Below are positions 44,947-54,487 of a stretch of DNA of 64,000 nt, piece after piece; the first letter of the stretch is position 1; each line of letters opens with the position of its first letter. The position numbers and the translations under genes were made by a program. This DNA is from Euglena gracilis (lineage: Eukaryota; Euglenida; Euglenophyceae; Euglenales): contig CP154955.1 of the NCBI GenBank assembly GCA_039621445.1, forward strand, positions 56,087,453 to 56,151,452. The letters run 5' to 3'. The notes beneath the pieces were generated by a model that saw only the letters and a list, made by a program, of their open reading frames with translations, did not search any database and was not told where the DNA came from.

Positions 44947-45372
44947 CTTTGCACATCTGCTCCCCCCGCCAAAGTTTGCCCATTGGCAGTTTCAAACCTT
45001 AACGGGTCCTTAGCAGGATACATTAGGTGGTCCCCTATCAACCCTTGTCGAATGAGGTTTGCCTCCGCTCCCGTGTCAATCAAAATTCTGGCCGTTTTTT
45101 CCTCCCCATTTGCCAACTGAATCTGGGTTTTTAACAGAAGTTGTCTGTCCTCCCCGAGTTTCTTTGCTCCTCCCCGAGTTTTCGTCCCCCTCAACATTCT
45201 TTTTTTCAGCCGCAGCAATTTTTTCTTCCCTGGGGCTGCCCCCCCCTGGGAGGGTTGCCTTCTGTCGATCAACAAGGCCCACACCCCCCAACGGGTACCC
45301 CTCAAAATCCTCCCATCAGCCTCAAACAACTTTGTCCCCTTGGGAAAATAAATCTTTTTGACAGCCATAGAG
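44943..45372 (-). pseudogene. Element C protease, N-terminal half
   Basis: Contains TARILIDTGAEANLIRQGL with the DTG catalytic triad of retropepsins. Upstream text begins exactly at the element A 3' LTR edge (45373), so the 5' part of element C, including all of gag and its own LTR, is missing here. Confidence 0.75.
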
Positions 45373-45799
45373 TGTACGTCCAAAGCTTTCTCCCTTTTCC
45401 CCTTTTTGGAACTTTCTGTAAAAGCCTTTCGCTTTCACCTTGGTGCGCAGCCTACTCATGGTAGGGAAAAGTCTTTGGAGTAACGAAAAGTGGTTTTCCC
45501 CTTTTCTTCCCAATTCCCCAAGAAGCAAAGCACAAAGCAAAGATTCAGAAGTTTTCTTCTGAGATCAAAGTTGATTGTTCTGAGGGTTTTTCCCTCTGAC
45601 AAATCCAAAGGTGAAACTTGGAGATTGTGAGAGTAAAGAATACCACCTGTGGGGGAAGGAGAGAAAAGTGCTGACGTGTCCAGGGGCAGATCCCAGAAGG
45701 GTCTGCCACGATCTTACCAGCTGTGGGTTTCCACAGTGGTGCGACCGTCACAGAACCCACTCTGCAGATATCCTACAGAGCTGGGACGTGCCTGGTACA
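45373..45799 (-). repeat. 3' LTR of element A (427 bp)
   Basis: Minus strand TGTACCAGGC...GGACGTACA. It shares AAGAATACCACCTGTG, CTGCCACGATC, CTCTGCAGAT, TCCTACAGAGCTGGGA and AAGCAAAGCACAAAGCAAAG with the LTR at 61733-62140 but is well diverged elsewhere. Hairpins: TCAGAAG-TTTT-CTTCTGA at 45545-45562 and GAGGG-TTTTT-CCCTC at 45582-45596. No primer-binding site follows on its inner minus-strand side, so it is not a 5' LTR. Confidence 0.8.
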
Positions 45800-45815
45800 C
45801 ATCCCCCTCCCAGGG
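45800..45815 (-). promoter_or_regulatory. Polypurine tract of element A
   Basis: Minus strand GGGAGGGGGATG runs directly into the LTR start TGTACC. A purine run in this position primes plus-strand DNA synthesis and marks the adjacent repeat as a 3' LTR. Confidence 0.65.
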
Positions 45816-46827
45816 CTACGCCCGATTTCCTTCATGGACCAGGGTTTCCCAGTCCAGTCAGGATATCTGACGCTGCCCCAGGTGGGGTTCACTTCTCCAT
45901 TCGGTGTCTCTCCTTTCCGCACAGTGGCATCCACCCAAAGCCCAAAAACGCGCAAAAGGTTAGCCGCGTTTCGCGGTTACCTATTAGCCGTTTCGGCTTA
46001 GGTGGGGTGTGTAAAAGCCCACTGTGGGAAACGGGGCTTGGCAGGTTTCCTGACAAAGTGTCCCATCCACCCAGTTTGGGTGTGCCAAAGGCACGTGGGG
46101 TTGGTCAAGCTATTCGCTGAAAACCCAAGGGAGAGGTGTGGAAGGGGGGGGGCAGGCTCTTATCCTGGTCATACCCGGATAAGGCTCCTAGGCGGTCATA
46201 TCCGCACTAGGAAACAAAAGCCTACTTACAAAACCGACTGCCGGCGACAGCTTTGCGGGGGTGGGGGGAAAGTAGGGAGGAGAGGGGGGCTGGCTTAGGC
46301 CATAACAGAATTTTTGCTGTCTGGCAGCCTTAAGGGCCTTAGGGCTGAAAAGTGACAAGTTGGCCTATTATTACGGCGTGCGCGCTGTGTGCTGTGCGTC
46401 ACTTAGCGGCTTGCCAGGTTTCCCGGCTGCCAAGGTCTTCACAGCAGTAGCTCCTTCACGACGCAATAAGAGGCGATTACCTCCCGCAGACGGTTTCCGT
46501 CCGCATGGTCACTGGGATAATGGGTTGGCAGGGGGGGGGGGCTCTTGGATGCTTCCATCCAGAGCGCTGAGGGACACAGACCCAGGTTCATCCCAGGGCT
46601 GTTTAGCGATTTCCGCTTCCAGTGTATATATATAGTGTATGAGCTCCATGAAGGCGCTTACCTTACATGGGCTTGGTAATGCCGTTTCGGCATTACATCC
46701 GCTCCAGCCGCCAATAGTCGTGGCGGGAGTCCAAGGGATCTTCCACAAGGACCATCTGGAATTGTGGTGGCTGTGGCCTGTCGACAAGCCAGGTTTCTGG
46801 CGAGTCGTAGTCGAAATCAGGTGCGAT
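45816..46827 (-). other. 3' untranslated region of element A, hairpin-rich
   Basis: About 1 kb with no ORF. It holds perfect small hairpins: CCGCG-TTT-CGCGG (near 45962), AGCCG-TTT-CGGCT (near 45988), GACGG-TTT-CCGTC (near 46490) and the longest, a 9-bp stem with TTT loop at 46676-46696. Confidence 0.7.
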
Positions 46828-49800
46828 TCAGTCCCGAACCCATCCTTCGGGTACTGTCTGCTTGGTGGCACTCGCTCTTTCCGCGAGAAACCACTGCAGC
46901 TTCTCCCAGAATTTCCTGGGCAAAGTCGCTGGCCAGATGAAGTAGTTTCTCCGAGGGTGATTGGCTGACACCTGCGGGGCATTCCCCGGGTGGAAGTCGA
47001 TGGGAACGTGATAGGCGCATTCCGCCCGGACTGTATGGGGTCGTAATACGGCCCCTAGCCATTCCTTCCAGGTCATCCCGTGTTTTTCGGGTGGCCATTG
47101 TGGTAGGCACCAGCGACCGTTTCGGTCCTGGGTTGTGAACAGGCGGAAAAGTATCTTTTCCCTGTCCGCTGTCTCCCAGAGGTAAGGTAATCTTACCCCT
47201 GCTTCCTCAGCAGCGAGGCGTATCGCCCCACTGTCGATCTGCCACCCACGGGCCATTCCCGTGTGGCGGTAGTCGTCGAGCTTGAGGTTGGCATATTTGA
47301 AGAAGTCCTTGAACTTTTTGTTCAAGGTGGAGTATTCCTCCAGTGGCTTCTCGGCACTCGGCACGATTGTGCGAACTGCGCCTTCCGCAGTGTGCCAGAA
47401 GGTACCTCGCAGGCAGTTGACGCAGAGTACTGGTACATTCGTACCATCTCGGTCCGTGTAGCTAAAATTGTGCTTGTGGGTCCAACTGTCCACGCACTTG
47501 GCGCATACCAAGGCGGCACAGTTGGGTATGTACATATCCTTGTGGAACGATTTCCGCTCCACAGGGTTGCACACATGGACGAGGGGTAATCCCAAGTCAG
47601 GGGCACTGTTGTACATCCTGTGGCAAACAGTGCAGAGCCACACAAATCGGTTTTCCGATGTTCTGTCGACGAGGAATTCCTCGCCAAAGTATTGGGCCAA
47701 AACACGTGGTGATCTGGAATTGTAATAATTCCAGGTGACATTCTGGTCAAAGGACCATTTCCGTCCTTGACAGAACAGTGGTTCAATCCACCGATTGAGG
47801 CATTGTTCTGTTCGCAGCTTGTGTTCGATCATCATGTACCTGTTTTTCAGGTCATGAGTCTCAGGATCATCCTGAGTCATCGCATTCCAGTCGATGACAA
47901 CTTCGCCTTCCGAAGGTGTCGTAGTCGTAGAGGCGCGGGATTTTCCTTGCCCCTTCGTAGGTGGTTTCGGCTGTGAGGTTTTCCCATAGCCGGATGATGT
48001 GACCTGTGTGAATCCTCCTCCCGAGGCTAATCCTCGAGAAGAAGATGCACCCTGGCCTCCAGCACCACCACCGCCTGTCGGTGGGGGCTGATCACCTGTC
48101 TTAGGTGAGGGTTTGCAAGGCGCGGCACCGGGCTTTGATTTGGCCGGGGCCTTCGGACTTCCGCTTTCCGGAGCATCCGAGGGTCGCCGTTCGGCGTCAC
48201 GCTTGCTTGACCAGGTGCGTGGTGACGGCTGGGCCGGGGGTCGTTTTCCCGACACCGAGCGTCGTTGACCTTCAGCAGGGGTTTCCCGAGCTGAGGGTCG
48301 CCCTACGCGTTCTTTCGCTGCGCTCGTGGGTTTCCCAGGAGCAGCCGTGGAGGATGGTGTGGGTGTGGGCGTCGCCGCTGCACTTCGCGTTGGCGGAGTC
48401 TGTGGTGGGGGCATGGATGTCTGTGCAGCCTGTTTTTCAGGTGCCGGTGTCCGTGTGCCCGCACGCTTCGGTGCAGTGACCGCTGTGTGTGGAGGTACGG
48501 GCTCATCCCGTGCCTCTGATCCCGCTACCGGTGCTGATGCAGGTTCATCCTGCACTGGCACAGGTAGCGTTGTCTCCACTGGCATTCCCGTTTGTTCGCC
48601 CTCCGTCCGTGTCGTTTCCGACACCGGCGGTGGCGCGGCCATTGGGGGAGGTTCATCCTCCTCCATGGCTGCAGCTTCAGTTGTTTCGTCCGCTGGCTGG
48701 GCCGTTTCCGCCACAGCAGTGGAAGAACTAGCCGCAGTGCCACGTGGGGTGACAACTGCGATCAGTGATCGCAAACCACCGAGTACACGTCCGCCCAGTG
48801 AGGGGCGCCGTTCAGGTCCTTCCCCTGAAGTGGGCTCCTCCACTGGCTCCTCTGTCGTCGGGATTTCCCCGGGGACAGGAAGCTTGAGGCGTAATACCTC
48901 AGGCGTAGGGGTTACCGTCTCCGGCGGGTTTTCCCGCGGAGGGGTCGGTCCGCCAGACGTACCCAGCGAGGATGGTGACAGTGGGACAGGCGTCAGTTCA
49001 CCTCTCGGTGATCCTGGGCGCTGGGCGGTTTCCGCCACAGTGTCCAGCATCACGACCGACGGGCTACGGGTTTCCCGTGCCGGGGGTTCCGCGGGCTGAG
49101 GTTCATCCTCGGCCATTGGGACCGCTTCTCCTGTCTCCTCCGCTTCCGGAGAGGACTCCTCTGTGTGAAGTTGGGCTGCAGAACGCGGGTCTTCCCTGCT
49201 TCTGTAGCACCCTTGGGCATTTGACAGGCGGAAAAAGCTAATACTTTCACTCCTGTCAGAGTTGGGGTATGGAGGTGGCCACGACGCTCGCACCCAGCTT
49301 CCGGGTGGAGGTTGAGGCTCATCCTCGTTGATCAGGCAGAGGTCTTCCCACTGCGATCGACGGGCCTCACCCATACCATACTCTCCCGTTTCTTCCAGGA
49401 AAGCTGGCAGTGGTACTGCGTAGCGAGGTTGGGTTAGCTCGCGAGGAGCGAAGAACACTTCGAACTCCTTCCAGTCCAGGATTTCCCCGAACTGGCTCTG
49501 CAAGTGTTCCCGGAGGCCGATTTCTGCCCCCGTCCAGTCCGGCCGCAGGTTTATCCTGCGTCGGTCTGGATCATACGGTCTGGCATCTACCTCGGTGTAT
49601 CCCCGAGGTATCCACTTCCTGTGGATATCCACATCGGTGGTCATCTGCTCCAGGAAATATATATATACTTCCAGGACGTAGGTAATCCACGCCCTGTGCC
49701 AGTATTGTTGGAGCAGAAATATTTTCTGCCGGTGCTGTTTCAGCACCTTCCGGTCTTGCGTTCCAATCTGGGGTTTCCGGCACTGATGCAGGAGGAATCT

Positions 49801-50784
49801 CCTGGTCGGTGGGCTGCCGGCATTCTCGGCAGTCGGAGGCGGTTTTCCGCGCTCCCCGAAACCCCAGAAGTCAACAATGTGGACTTCCTTGCAAAACCGG
49901 CATTCCAGTTTGTATCGTTGAGGGTAGGCGAGGTCCACGTCCAGTACCTTGAACAGCATGCCATACATGCTGTCCAAGAATACTTGGAGGTTGTTTGTGA
50001 ACATTACCGCAGCCTGCGCCTGGAGTTTCTCCGGCAGGGGGTAATATTTCCACTGGATTCCCAGTGCGCTGACGGAATACATGTGGTTGAAGATTTCCTT
50101 CAACTGTGCTACGAATGTTTCATCGTCTTCACATGTGTTCAAACAATCGATGTATGTCAGACCGTTTCGGTCGGTGAAAATGCCAAAGTTCTGGCAGGGA
50201 TATCCCAACCAGAACCAGAGTTCCCAGAAACCAGACATCTGGTCCAGGACCATTTCATCCGAATGAGGGTATCCCTCAAACGGATGAAGTTCGGTACTGT
50301 AGATGAATCGTTTGCAGTGATCGTGCATACGATCCTGCACCACTGCGAGCACCGCTTCCGGTGGTCGGTGGATCACGTTGCCAGCACGCGTGTACTTTTC
50401 GAGATCCTGGTCGATTTTCGGCCAGATTTCATCCAAGTAATCGAACAGCTGGTCAGCGTCGTAATCCTTCGTTTTCGAAGGTTCGGCAGCTTTTCCGCCT
50501 TTTCCTGCTGGGGGTCCGGCAGATTTTCCGCCTTTGCCTGGAGGTGGTCCAGCGGGTTTTCCGCCTTTCCCAGATGGGGCTTTCCCACCTTTCTCCTGGC
50601 CTTTACCTTTACCCTTACCCTTGCCTTTTCCTTTACCCTTGCCCTTCGTGTTGGACAGCCATTCTATCGTCGCCCGATATGGGTCCCAATATTCCCAGTA
50701 TTCTGGGTCTTCTTCTGTATACACAGGATAAGTCACGGATTCCGTGCTTGGTGTTTCGAGCAAATTCCTGCTCAGCATCACCAC
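46828..50784 (-). CDS. Element A ORF Y: large protein of unknown function
   Basis: 1,318 codons. N-terminus TEEDPEYWEYWDPYRATIEW, a (KG)n linker at about residues 50-65 followed by PxGKGGK repeats, then YDADQLFDYLDEIWPKIDQD and QMSGFWELWFWLGYPCQN. A long low-complexity Pro/Ser/Thr/Glu middle (about 500-960) is followed by a conserved-looking C-terminus with Cys/His pairs: LCTVCHRMY...HVCN and LVCAKCVDSWTHKH...LCVNC, probably zinc-binding. No signal peptide or membrane segment is visible, so it is not an obvious envelope protein. Homologous segments occur in element D gag (29916-30588), which suggests a gag-like role. It lies between the chromodomain and the 3' LTR, where gag is not expected. 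Confidence 0.7.
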   Translation of the reverse strand: MVMLSRNLLETPSTESVTYPVYTEEDPEYWEYWDPYRATIEWLSNTKGKGKGKGKGKGKGKGQEKGGKAPSGKGGKPAGPPPGKGGKSAGPPAGKGGKAAEPSKTKDYDADQLFDYLDEIWPKIDQDLEKYTRAGNVIHRPPEAVLAVVQDRMHDHCKRFIYSTELHPFEGYPHSDEMVLDQMSGFWELWFWLGYPCQNFGIFTDRNGLTYIDCLNTCEDDETFVAQLKEIFNHMYSVSALGIQWKYYPLPEKLQAQAAVMFTNNLQVFLDSMYGMLFKVLDVDLAYPQRYKLECRFCKEVHIVDFWGFGERGKPPPTAENAGSPPTRRFLLHQCRKPQIGTQDRKVLKQHRQKIFLLQQYWHRAWITYVLEVYIYFLEQMTTDVDIHRKWIPRGYTEVDARPYDPDRRRINLRPDWTGAEIGLREHLQSQFGEILDWKEFEVFFAPRELTQPRYAVPLPAFLEETGEYGMGEARRSQWEDLCLINEDEPQPPPGSWVRASWPPPYPNSDRSESISFFRLSNAQGCYRSREDPRSAAQLHTEESSPEAEETGEAVPMAEDEPQPAEPPARETRSPSVVMLDTVAETAQRPGSPRGELTPVPLSPSSLGTSGGPTPPRENPPETVTPTPEVLRLKLPVPGEIPTTEEPVEEPTSGEGPERRPSLGGRVLGGLRSLIAVVTPRGTAASSSTAVAETAQPADETTEAAAMEEDEPPPMAAPPPVSETTRTEGEQTGMPVETTLPVPVQDEPASAPVAGSEARDEPVPPHTAVTAPKRAGTRTPAPEKQAAQTSMPPPQTPPTRSAAATPTPTPSSTAAPGKPTSAAKERVGRPSARETPAEGQRRSVSGKRPPAQPSPRTWSSKRDAERRPSDAPESGSPKAPAKSKPGAAPCKPSPKTGDQPPPTGGGGAGGQGASSSRGLASGGGFTQVTSSGYGKTSQPKPPTKGQGKSRASTTTTPSEGEVVIDWNAMTQDDPETHDLKNRYMMIEHKLRTEQCLNRWIEPLFCQGRKWSFDQNVTWNYYNSRSPRVLAQYFGEEFLVDRTSENRFVWLCTVCHRMYNSAPDLGLPLVHVCNPVERKSFHKDMYIPNCAALVCAKCVDSWTHKHNFSYTDRDGTNVPVLCVNCLRGTFWHTAEGAVRTIVPSAEKPLEEYSTLNKKFKDFFKYANLKLDDYRHTGMARGWQIDSGAIRLAAEEAGVRLPYLWETADREKILFRLFTTQDRNGRWCLPQWPPEKHGMTWKEWLGAVLRPHTVRAECAYHVPIDFHPGNAPQVSANHPRRNYFIWPATLPRKFWEKLQWFLAERASATKQTVPEGWVRD

Positions 50785-52137
50785 GATTCGAGTAAACCGG
50801 TGCGACTGGGGATGGTCGGGTTTCCCGACGTGCCCGTTCTGCCGTCACGTCGGGCGCTGGCGGAGCTTCCTCCTCAGCGTCGACGCGCATCGCCGCGGGC
50901 GGATTTTCCGACCTCGGCGAGCGGCGTTGTGGCTGCGGCGTCAGATTTTCCGGGCCGCGGTCACGTTTGCCGGCGGCAGAGCTTGTGGGTCGTGCTGGTG
51001 GCGCTTCCGCCACAGCCACGTCCCGCTGTCGCGCTGGTTGACTTGACCGTGATGGAGCTGGACTCCTGTGAGAGCCGACACAGCAGCATCATACTGCTGG
51101 CGCTCTTCCCGTGTCATTTCCGCCCGGGCAGGGTATCCCTGGCCAGCGGAAACAGGGGGGCGACGTGCGATTTGTCGTTGGATCGTCACAGCATATTCAT
51201 ACTGTTGACGGTCCTCCTCAGTCTCGAACGGCCGACCAGTCCACGGGTTAACGGGTTCATCCCGTGCCGGGGGAACTGGTGCCGCACGAGGCGCTGTCGC
51301 GGCTTCCCGCGGACGAGCGCTTCGGGCAGAGTCAGACGTCGGGGGAGGATTTCCCTCCGCAGGACGTCGTGGGATAGGGTCAGGTATGGTTGGGTGGGGT
51401 TGAGGTGGATATACGTACTGATCCCGTGGCATTGGCGCCTGCTGGGGGTAATCCCCAGAGACGGTATACTGAGACACAGGCTCCTGCGCAGGATAATCCC
51501 GCCGGGGCATGCGCTCAGGGGATCGAAAAATACTTTCTTTTACACGTGGGTGTTCACTCCGGACAGGTGCTTCCACCGTCTCTTCCTCGGGTAATCCGGG
51601 GGAGTGAGCACGAAAATGTGCAGTGTAAGTGCCAACAGGTGGTACCTGCCTGGCGACCTGTGGCGGGACTTCCACGCCCAGGTCACGCATGGTAATGTCT
51701 GCCGCGAATCCCGACGCGTCCGGGTCGGTGTAATACACCAGACCGGTCATCGTCGCCTGGGCGCACATACACCACAGGGCTGGAGGGGTATTCGCGATAG
51801 TCAAAACTTTACGGCAGTGGTCATCCCACAATGCCTGTGTGAGTGGATCTGGTGCCGGGTTTGCGCTCATACGCATAACCCGGTTCATCGTCTCCGCCGT
51901 GCGGTGGATCATCACACCCGCATACGGTGGGAGGCGACGAGAGCCTGATGGCTGAGATGGCCGCGCTTCCGCGGGCATCTGGGTCATCCTGCTACTGCTG
52001 CTGGCTTCAGGGTTTCCCTGAGCCGCAGTCCGTGCAGGTGGCTGCGTACCGTATCGGTACGCATACTGGTCAGGTTGAGGGTGAGTGGTGGGGTGGTAAG
52101 GCGGTCCTCCGCCTGGCTCCCTTCCGCCGGGCAGCAT
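50785..52137 (-). CDS. Element A ORF X: proline-rich protein of unknown function
   Basis: 398 codons from the ATG at 52137 to a stop at 50941; the conserved text then continues in the minus 1 frame (KRDRGPENLTPQPQRRSPR) to about 50780, where ORF Y resumes the original frame. The N-terminus is Pro/Gln/Tyr-rich; the middle has an ordered segment (TIANTPPALWCMCAQATMTG, LVYYTDPDASGFAADITMRD). RPFETEEDRQQYEYAV recalls RFESPAQRATYKEAL of element D gag. X and Y may originally have been one protein. The function is unknown. Confidence 0.6.
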
Positions 52138-52299
52138 GATACAGCCCGGGGTCGGTACGGTGGGATGTTTGGGTTGTTGGTTGTAAGGTGTGTGAGGGTA
52201 ACCGCTTGAGTATTATTTGGTAAAAAGTCTGCGGAAAGAAAGAATGATAAGAATCAATGATAAAAAGAAGAGAAAACAACATGGGTTTCTCATGCGTTC
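52138..52299 (-). other. Junction between pol and ORF X
   Basis: About 160 bp without an ORF between the chromodomain stop (52300) and the start of ORF X. No LTR, primer-binding site or polypurine tract is seen here, so nothing marks a boundary between two separate elements. Confidence 0.5.
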
Positions 52300-54459
52300 T
52301 CAAAAACTTGTCATGGAAACATCAATGTTATGTTTCTTGTTCCACAGCTTCCAATCTTGCTGGACATACCCAACAAAACTGGTTGCTGGCTCCCAAGTGT
52401 CCTCCTCGGGTCCATACCCTTTCCAGCGGACCTTCCAAAGGTGCATACCCTTGTCGATTTTGTGATCGATAATTTTATCGACTACAAAGTCGTCCGTCTC
52501 AGGTAATCTGGAACGGGGTTTGAAGTGCAAACACGGGATGGGTTTCCCATCCGGTGGTGACAGGTATGGTTTGAAGTCGTCCATATGAACGTCCTCAACA
52601 CCATTCGGTAATGCAACCTTGTAACGCCCGCTGGTACCTAGTCTTTCTAGGATTTCACAGGGGCCGAGCCAGAGGGGGTCCAGCTTGGAAGACTGCATGC
52701 GAGTACGGCTATTCCGTACCCACACGCGGTCACCGGGACTGTATACAGGTGACTTGAAATTCTGCAAAAACGATTTCCGTTTTACTGCATGAATATCAGT
52801 GACGCGCTTCTGGACTGCAGAACGTAGATTTTCTACTTCCGCAAACCAGGTCTCGCAACTGACACTCGTTCGGGCGGGTCTCTCCGAAGGGACATCCCCT
52901 ATGGCCGGAGGGTCCCGTCCGAAAACTAATTTATAGGGGGAGTGAGGTAAAACCAACCCTGGTAGGGTATTGATATAAAACAAAGACCATGGTAGAACTG
53001 ATATCCAGTTGCTGCGCGAGTCAGCCAGTGAAAGGCGAAGCATATTCACGACGGATTTCACGGCTGCCTCGGCTCTACCATTGCCTTTGGGTCGGTATAT
53101 AATGGAAAAATGTTGCTCGATTCCGAGTAAACCGCACAAAGTGGTGAAAAACCTTGAAGAAATCAAATGGTCTTGATCACTCACGATTTCATTCGGTAAA
53201 CCCATTAAGCAAATACATTTCTCCAAAAATATAGTTGCCAAACTTTGGGCAGTCAACCCTGACTTCTGGCATGGAATGGCTACAATGTACCCACTCAGCC
53301 TACAGACGACAACAAAAACGTAATCGTAAATTTTGTCGTCTGTTCCTTTGCACGGTTCCAATTCCAGAAAATCCATGCAGAGGGATGTAAAAATGTCAGG
53401 GGGTACGGGGAAAAAGTCCATCGTACCAGGGGGGGTACCTCTGCGGGGTTTTACCGCTTGACAAATTTGACACCGTTGCGCTATTCGCAAACAGCGTGAG
53501 TAAAGCTCTTTCTCGCTCAGGGTTGTACAGTACCTGCGGCCCACCAACGAAAGAAGTTTGGGGGCCCCAGGGTGACCATGGTTGTGATAACACAAAATCA
53601 CATCATCAACCAGGTCCTGGGGGATACAATATTTGTAACCCGATTCATTGCGAAAAACCAACCGTAAAGGTGAAAGAGTGTAATTGTCCAGCACTTCGCC
53701 ATTACGAAGTCTGGTGACAATGGTGTCATACACCGGATCACGACTATAATCCCATTCGCGAAAGAACAATGGAGAAGGGGACTCCGTGCGTGTAATACGC
53801 CGGGGCCCGGACGTGCTTCCACGTCGGCGCCTTCCTCGCACTGGTGCGACCAGGAATAGTTGTGAAACGGGAAAAGAATCCAAAAGATTATCCGCAGCGT
53901 CGTTTCGACGTGCGTAGTCGTCAGCTTCCTGACTTCCATGAAAAGTCGCGTCTCCCTCATCCGGGTTCCCAGGGTAATACCAAGGGGCCCGACTGAGCGG
54001 ATCCGCTACTTTTTGTGTGTGACCAGGGGTATAGATAACCACAAGGTTGAATTGACTCAAGAACTCATGCCATCTGCATCGCCTTCCGACCGATGACATG
54101 GCCTTGTTCAAATCCTCGGTGTACCAGTGTTGGAGACTCTCATGGTCGGTCTTGACGAGGATCTGGACGAGGCTGCTGGCTACCCAGCTTCGGAATTTCT
54201 GGAGTATAAGCACGATTGCGTAGGTTTCCTTCTCGCGTATACTCCATTTGACTTGACCTTTTCCATCGTCGCCCTGTAACTTTCTGCTGAAGAAAGCCAC
54301 AGGTCGGAGCTCATTCGCCGCATTATGCTGGCTAAGAACTCCGCCAACAGCGTAATCGCTGCTGTCGACTTCCAACACGTATGGTTTGTATGGGTCCGCG
54401 ATTTCGAGGACAACATTCTCCAAAAGCAAAACCTTGATTTTCTCAAGGGCCTCGCGCAT
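52300..54459 (-). CDS. Element A RNase H, integrase and chromodomain
   Basis: 719 codons. RNase H (about 1-150): Asp in LEVDSSDYAVGGVL, Glu in REKETYAIVLILQ, Asp in KTDHESLQHW, Asp in VADPLSRAP. Integrase zinc finger (about 300-350): HNHGHPGAPK ... CLRIAQRCQICQ. DDE core: Asp in CMDFLELEP, Asp in IVSDQDHLISSRF, Glu in NGRAEAAVKSV. GPY/F module: LDPLWLGPCEILERLGTSGR. Chromodomain (about 660-710): FVVDKIIDHKIDKGMHLWKV then RWKGYGPEEDTWEPATSF. All catalytic residues are intact. It joins the reverse transcriptase ORF through a one-base shift near 54500. Confidence 0.92.
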   Translation of the reverse strand: MREALEKIKVLLLENVVLEIADPYKPYVLEVDSSDYAVGGVLSQHNAANELRPVAFFSRKLQGDDGKGQVKWSIREKETYAIVLILQKFRSWVASSLVQILVKTDHESLQHWYTEDLNKAMSSVGRRCRWHEFLSQFNLVVIYTPGHTQKVADPLSRAPWYYPGNPDEGDATFHGSQEADDYARRNDAADNLLDSFPVSQLFLVAPVRGRRRRGSTSGPRRITRTESPSPLFFREWDYSRDPVYDTIVTRLRNGEVLDNYTLSPLRLVFRNESGYKYCIPQDLVDDVILCYHNHGHPGAPKLLSLVGRRYCTTLSEKELYSRCLRIAQRCQICQAVKPRRGTPPGTMDFFPVPPDIFTSLCMDFLELEPCKGTDDKIYDYVFVVVCRLSGYIVAIPCQKSGLTAQSLATIFLEKCICLMGLPNEIVSDQDHLISSRFFTTLCGLLGIEQHFSIIYRPKGNGRAEAAVKSVVNMLRLSLADSRSNWISVLPWSLFYINTLPGLVLPHSPYKLVFGRDPPAIGDVPSERPARTSVSCETWFAEVENLRSAVQKRVTDIHAVKRKSFLQNFKSPVYSPGDRVWVRNSRTRMQSSKLDPLWLGPCEILERLGTSGRYKVALPNGVEDVHMDDFKPYLSPPDGKPIPCLHFKPRSRLPETDDFVVDKIIDHKIDKGMHLWKVRWKGYGPEEDTWEPATSFVGYVQQDWKLWNKKHNIDVSMTSF

Positions 54460-54487
54460 TTGGTCATCCCAAATGACTTTGGTGTTG

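Noticed and set aside
49504-51594. 696-codon plus-strand ORF
   Set aside because: It mirrors ORFs X and Y on the opposite strand; the minus-strand reading shows homology to element D gag, the plus reading shows nothing.
46828-52137. Envelope gene in the 3' position of element A
   Set aside because: Neither ORF X nor Y shows a signal peptide, membrane segment or glycoprotein-like Cys pattern; similarity to element D gag points elsewhere.
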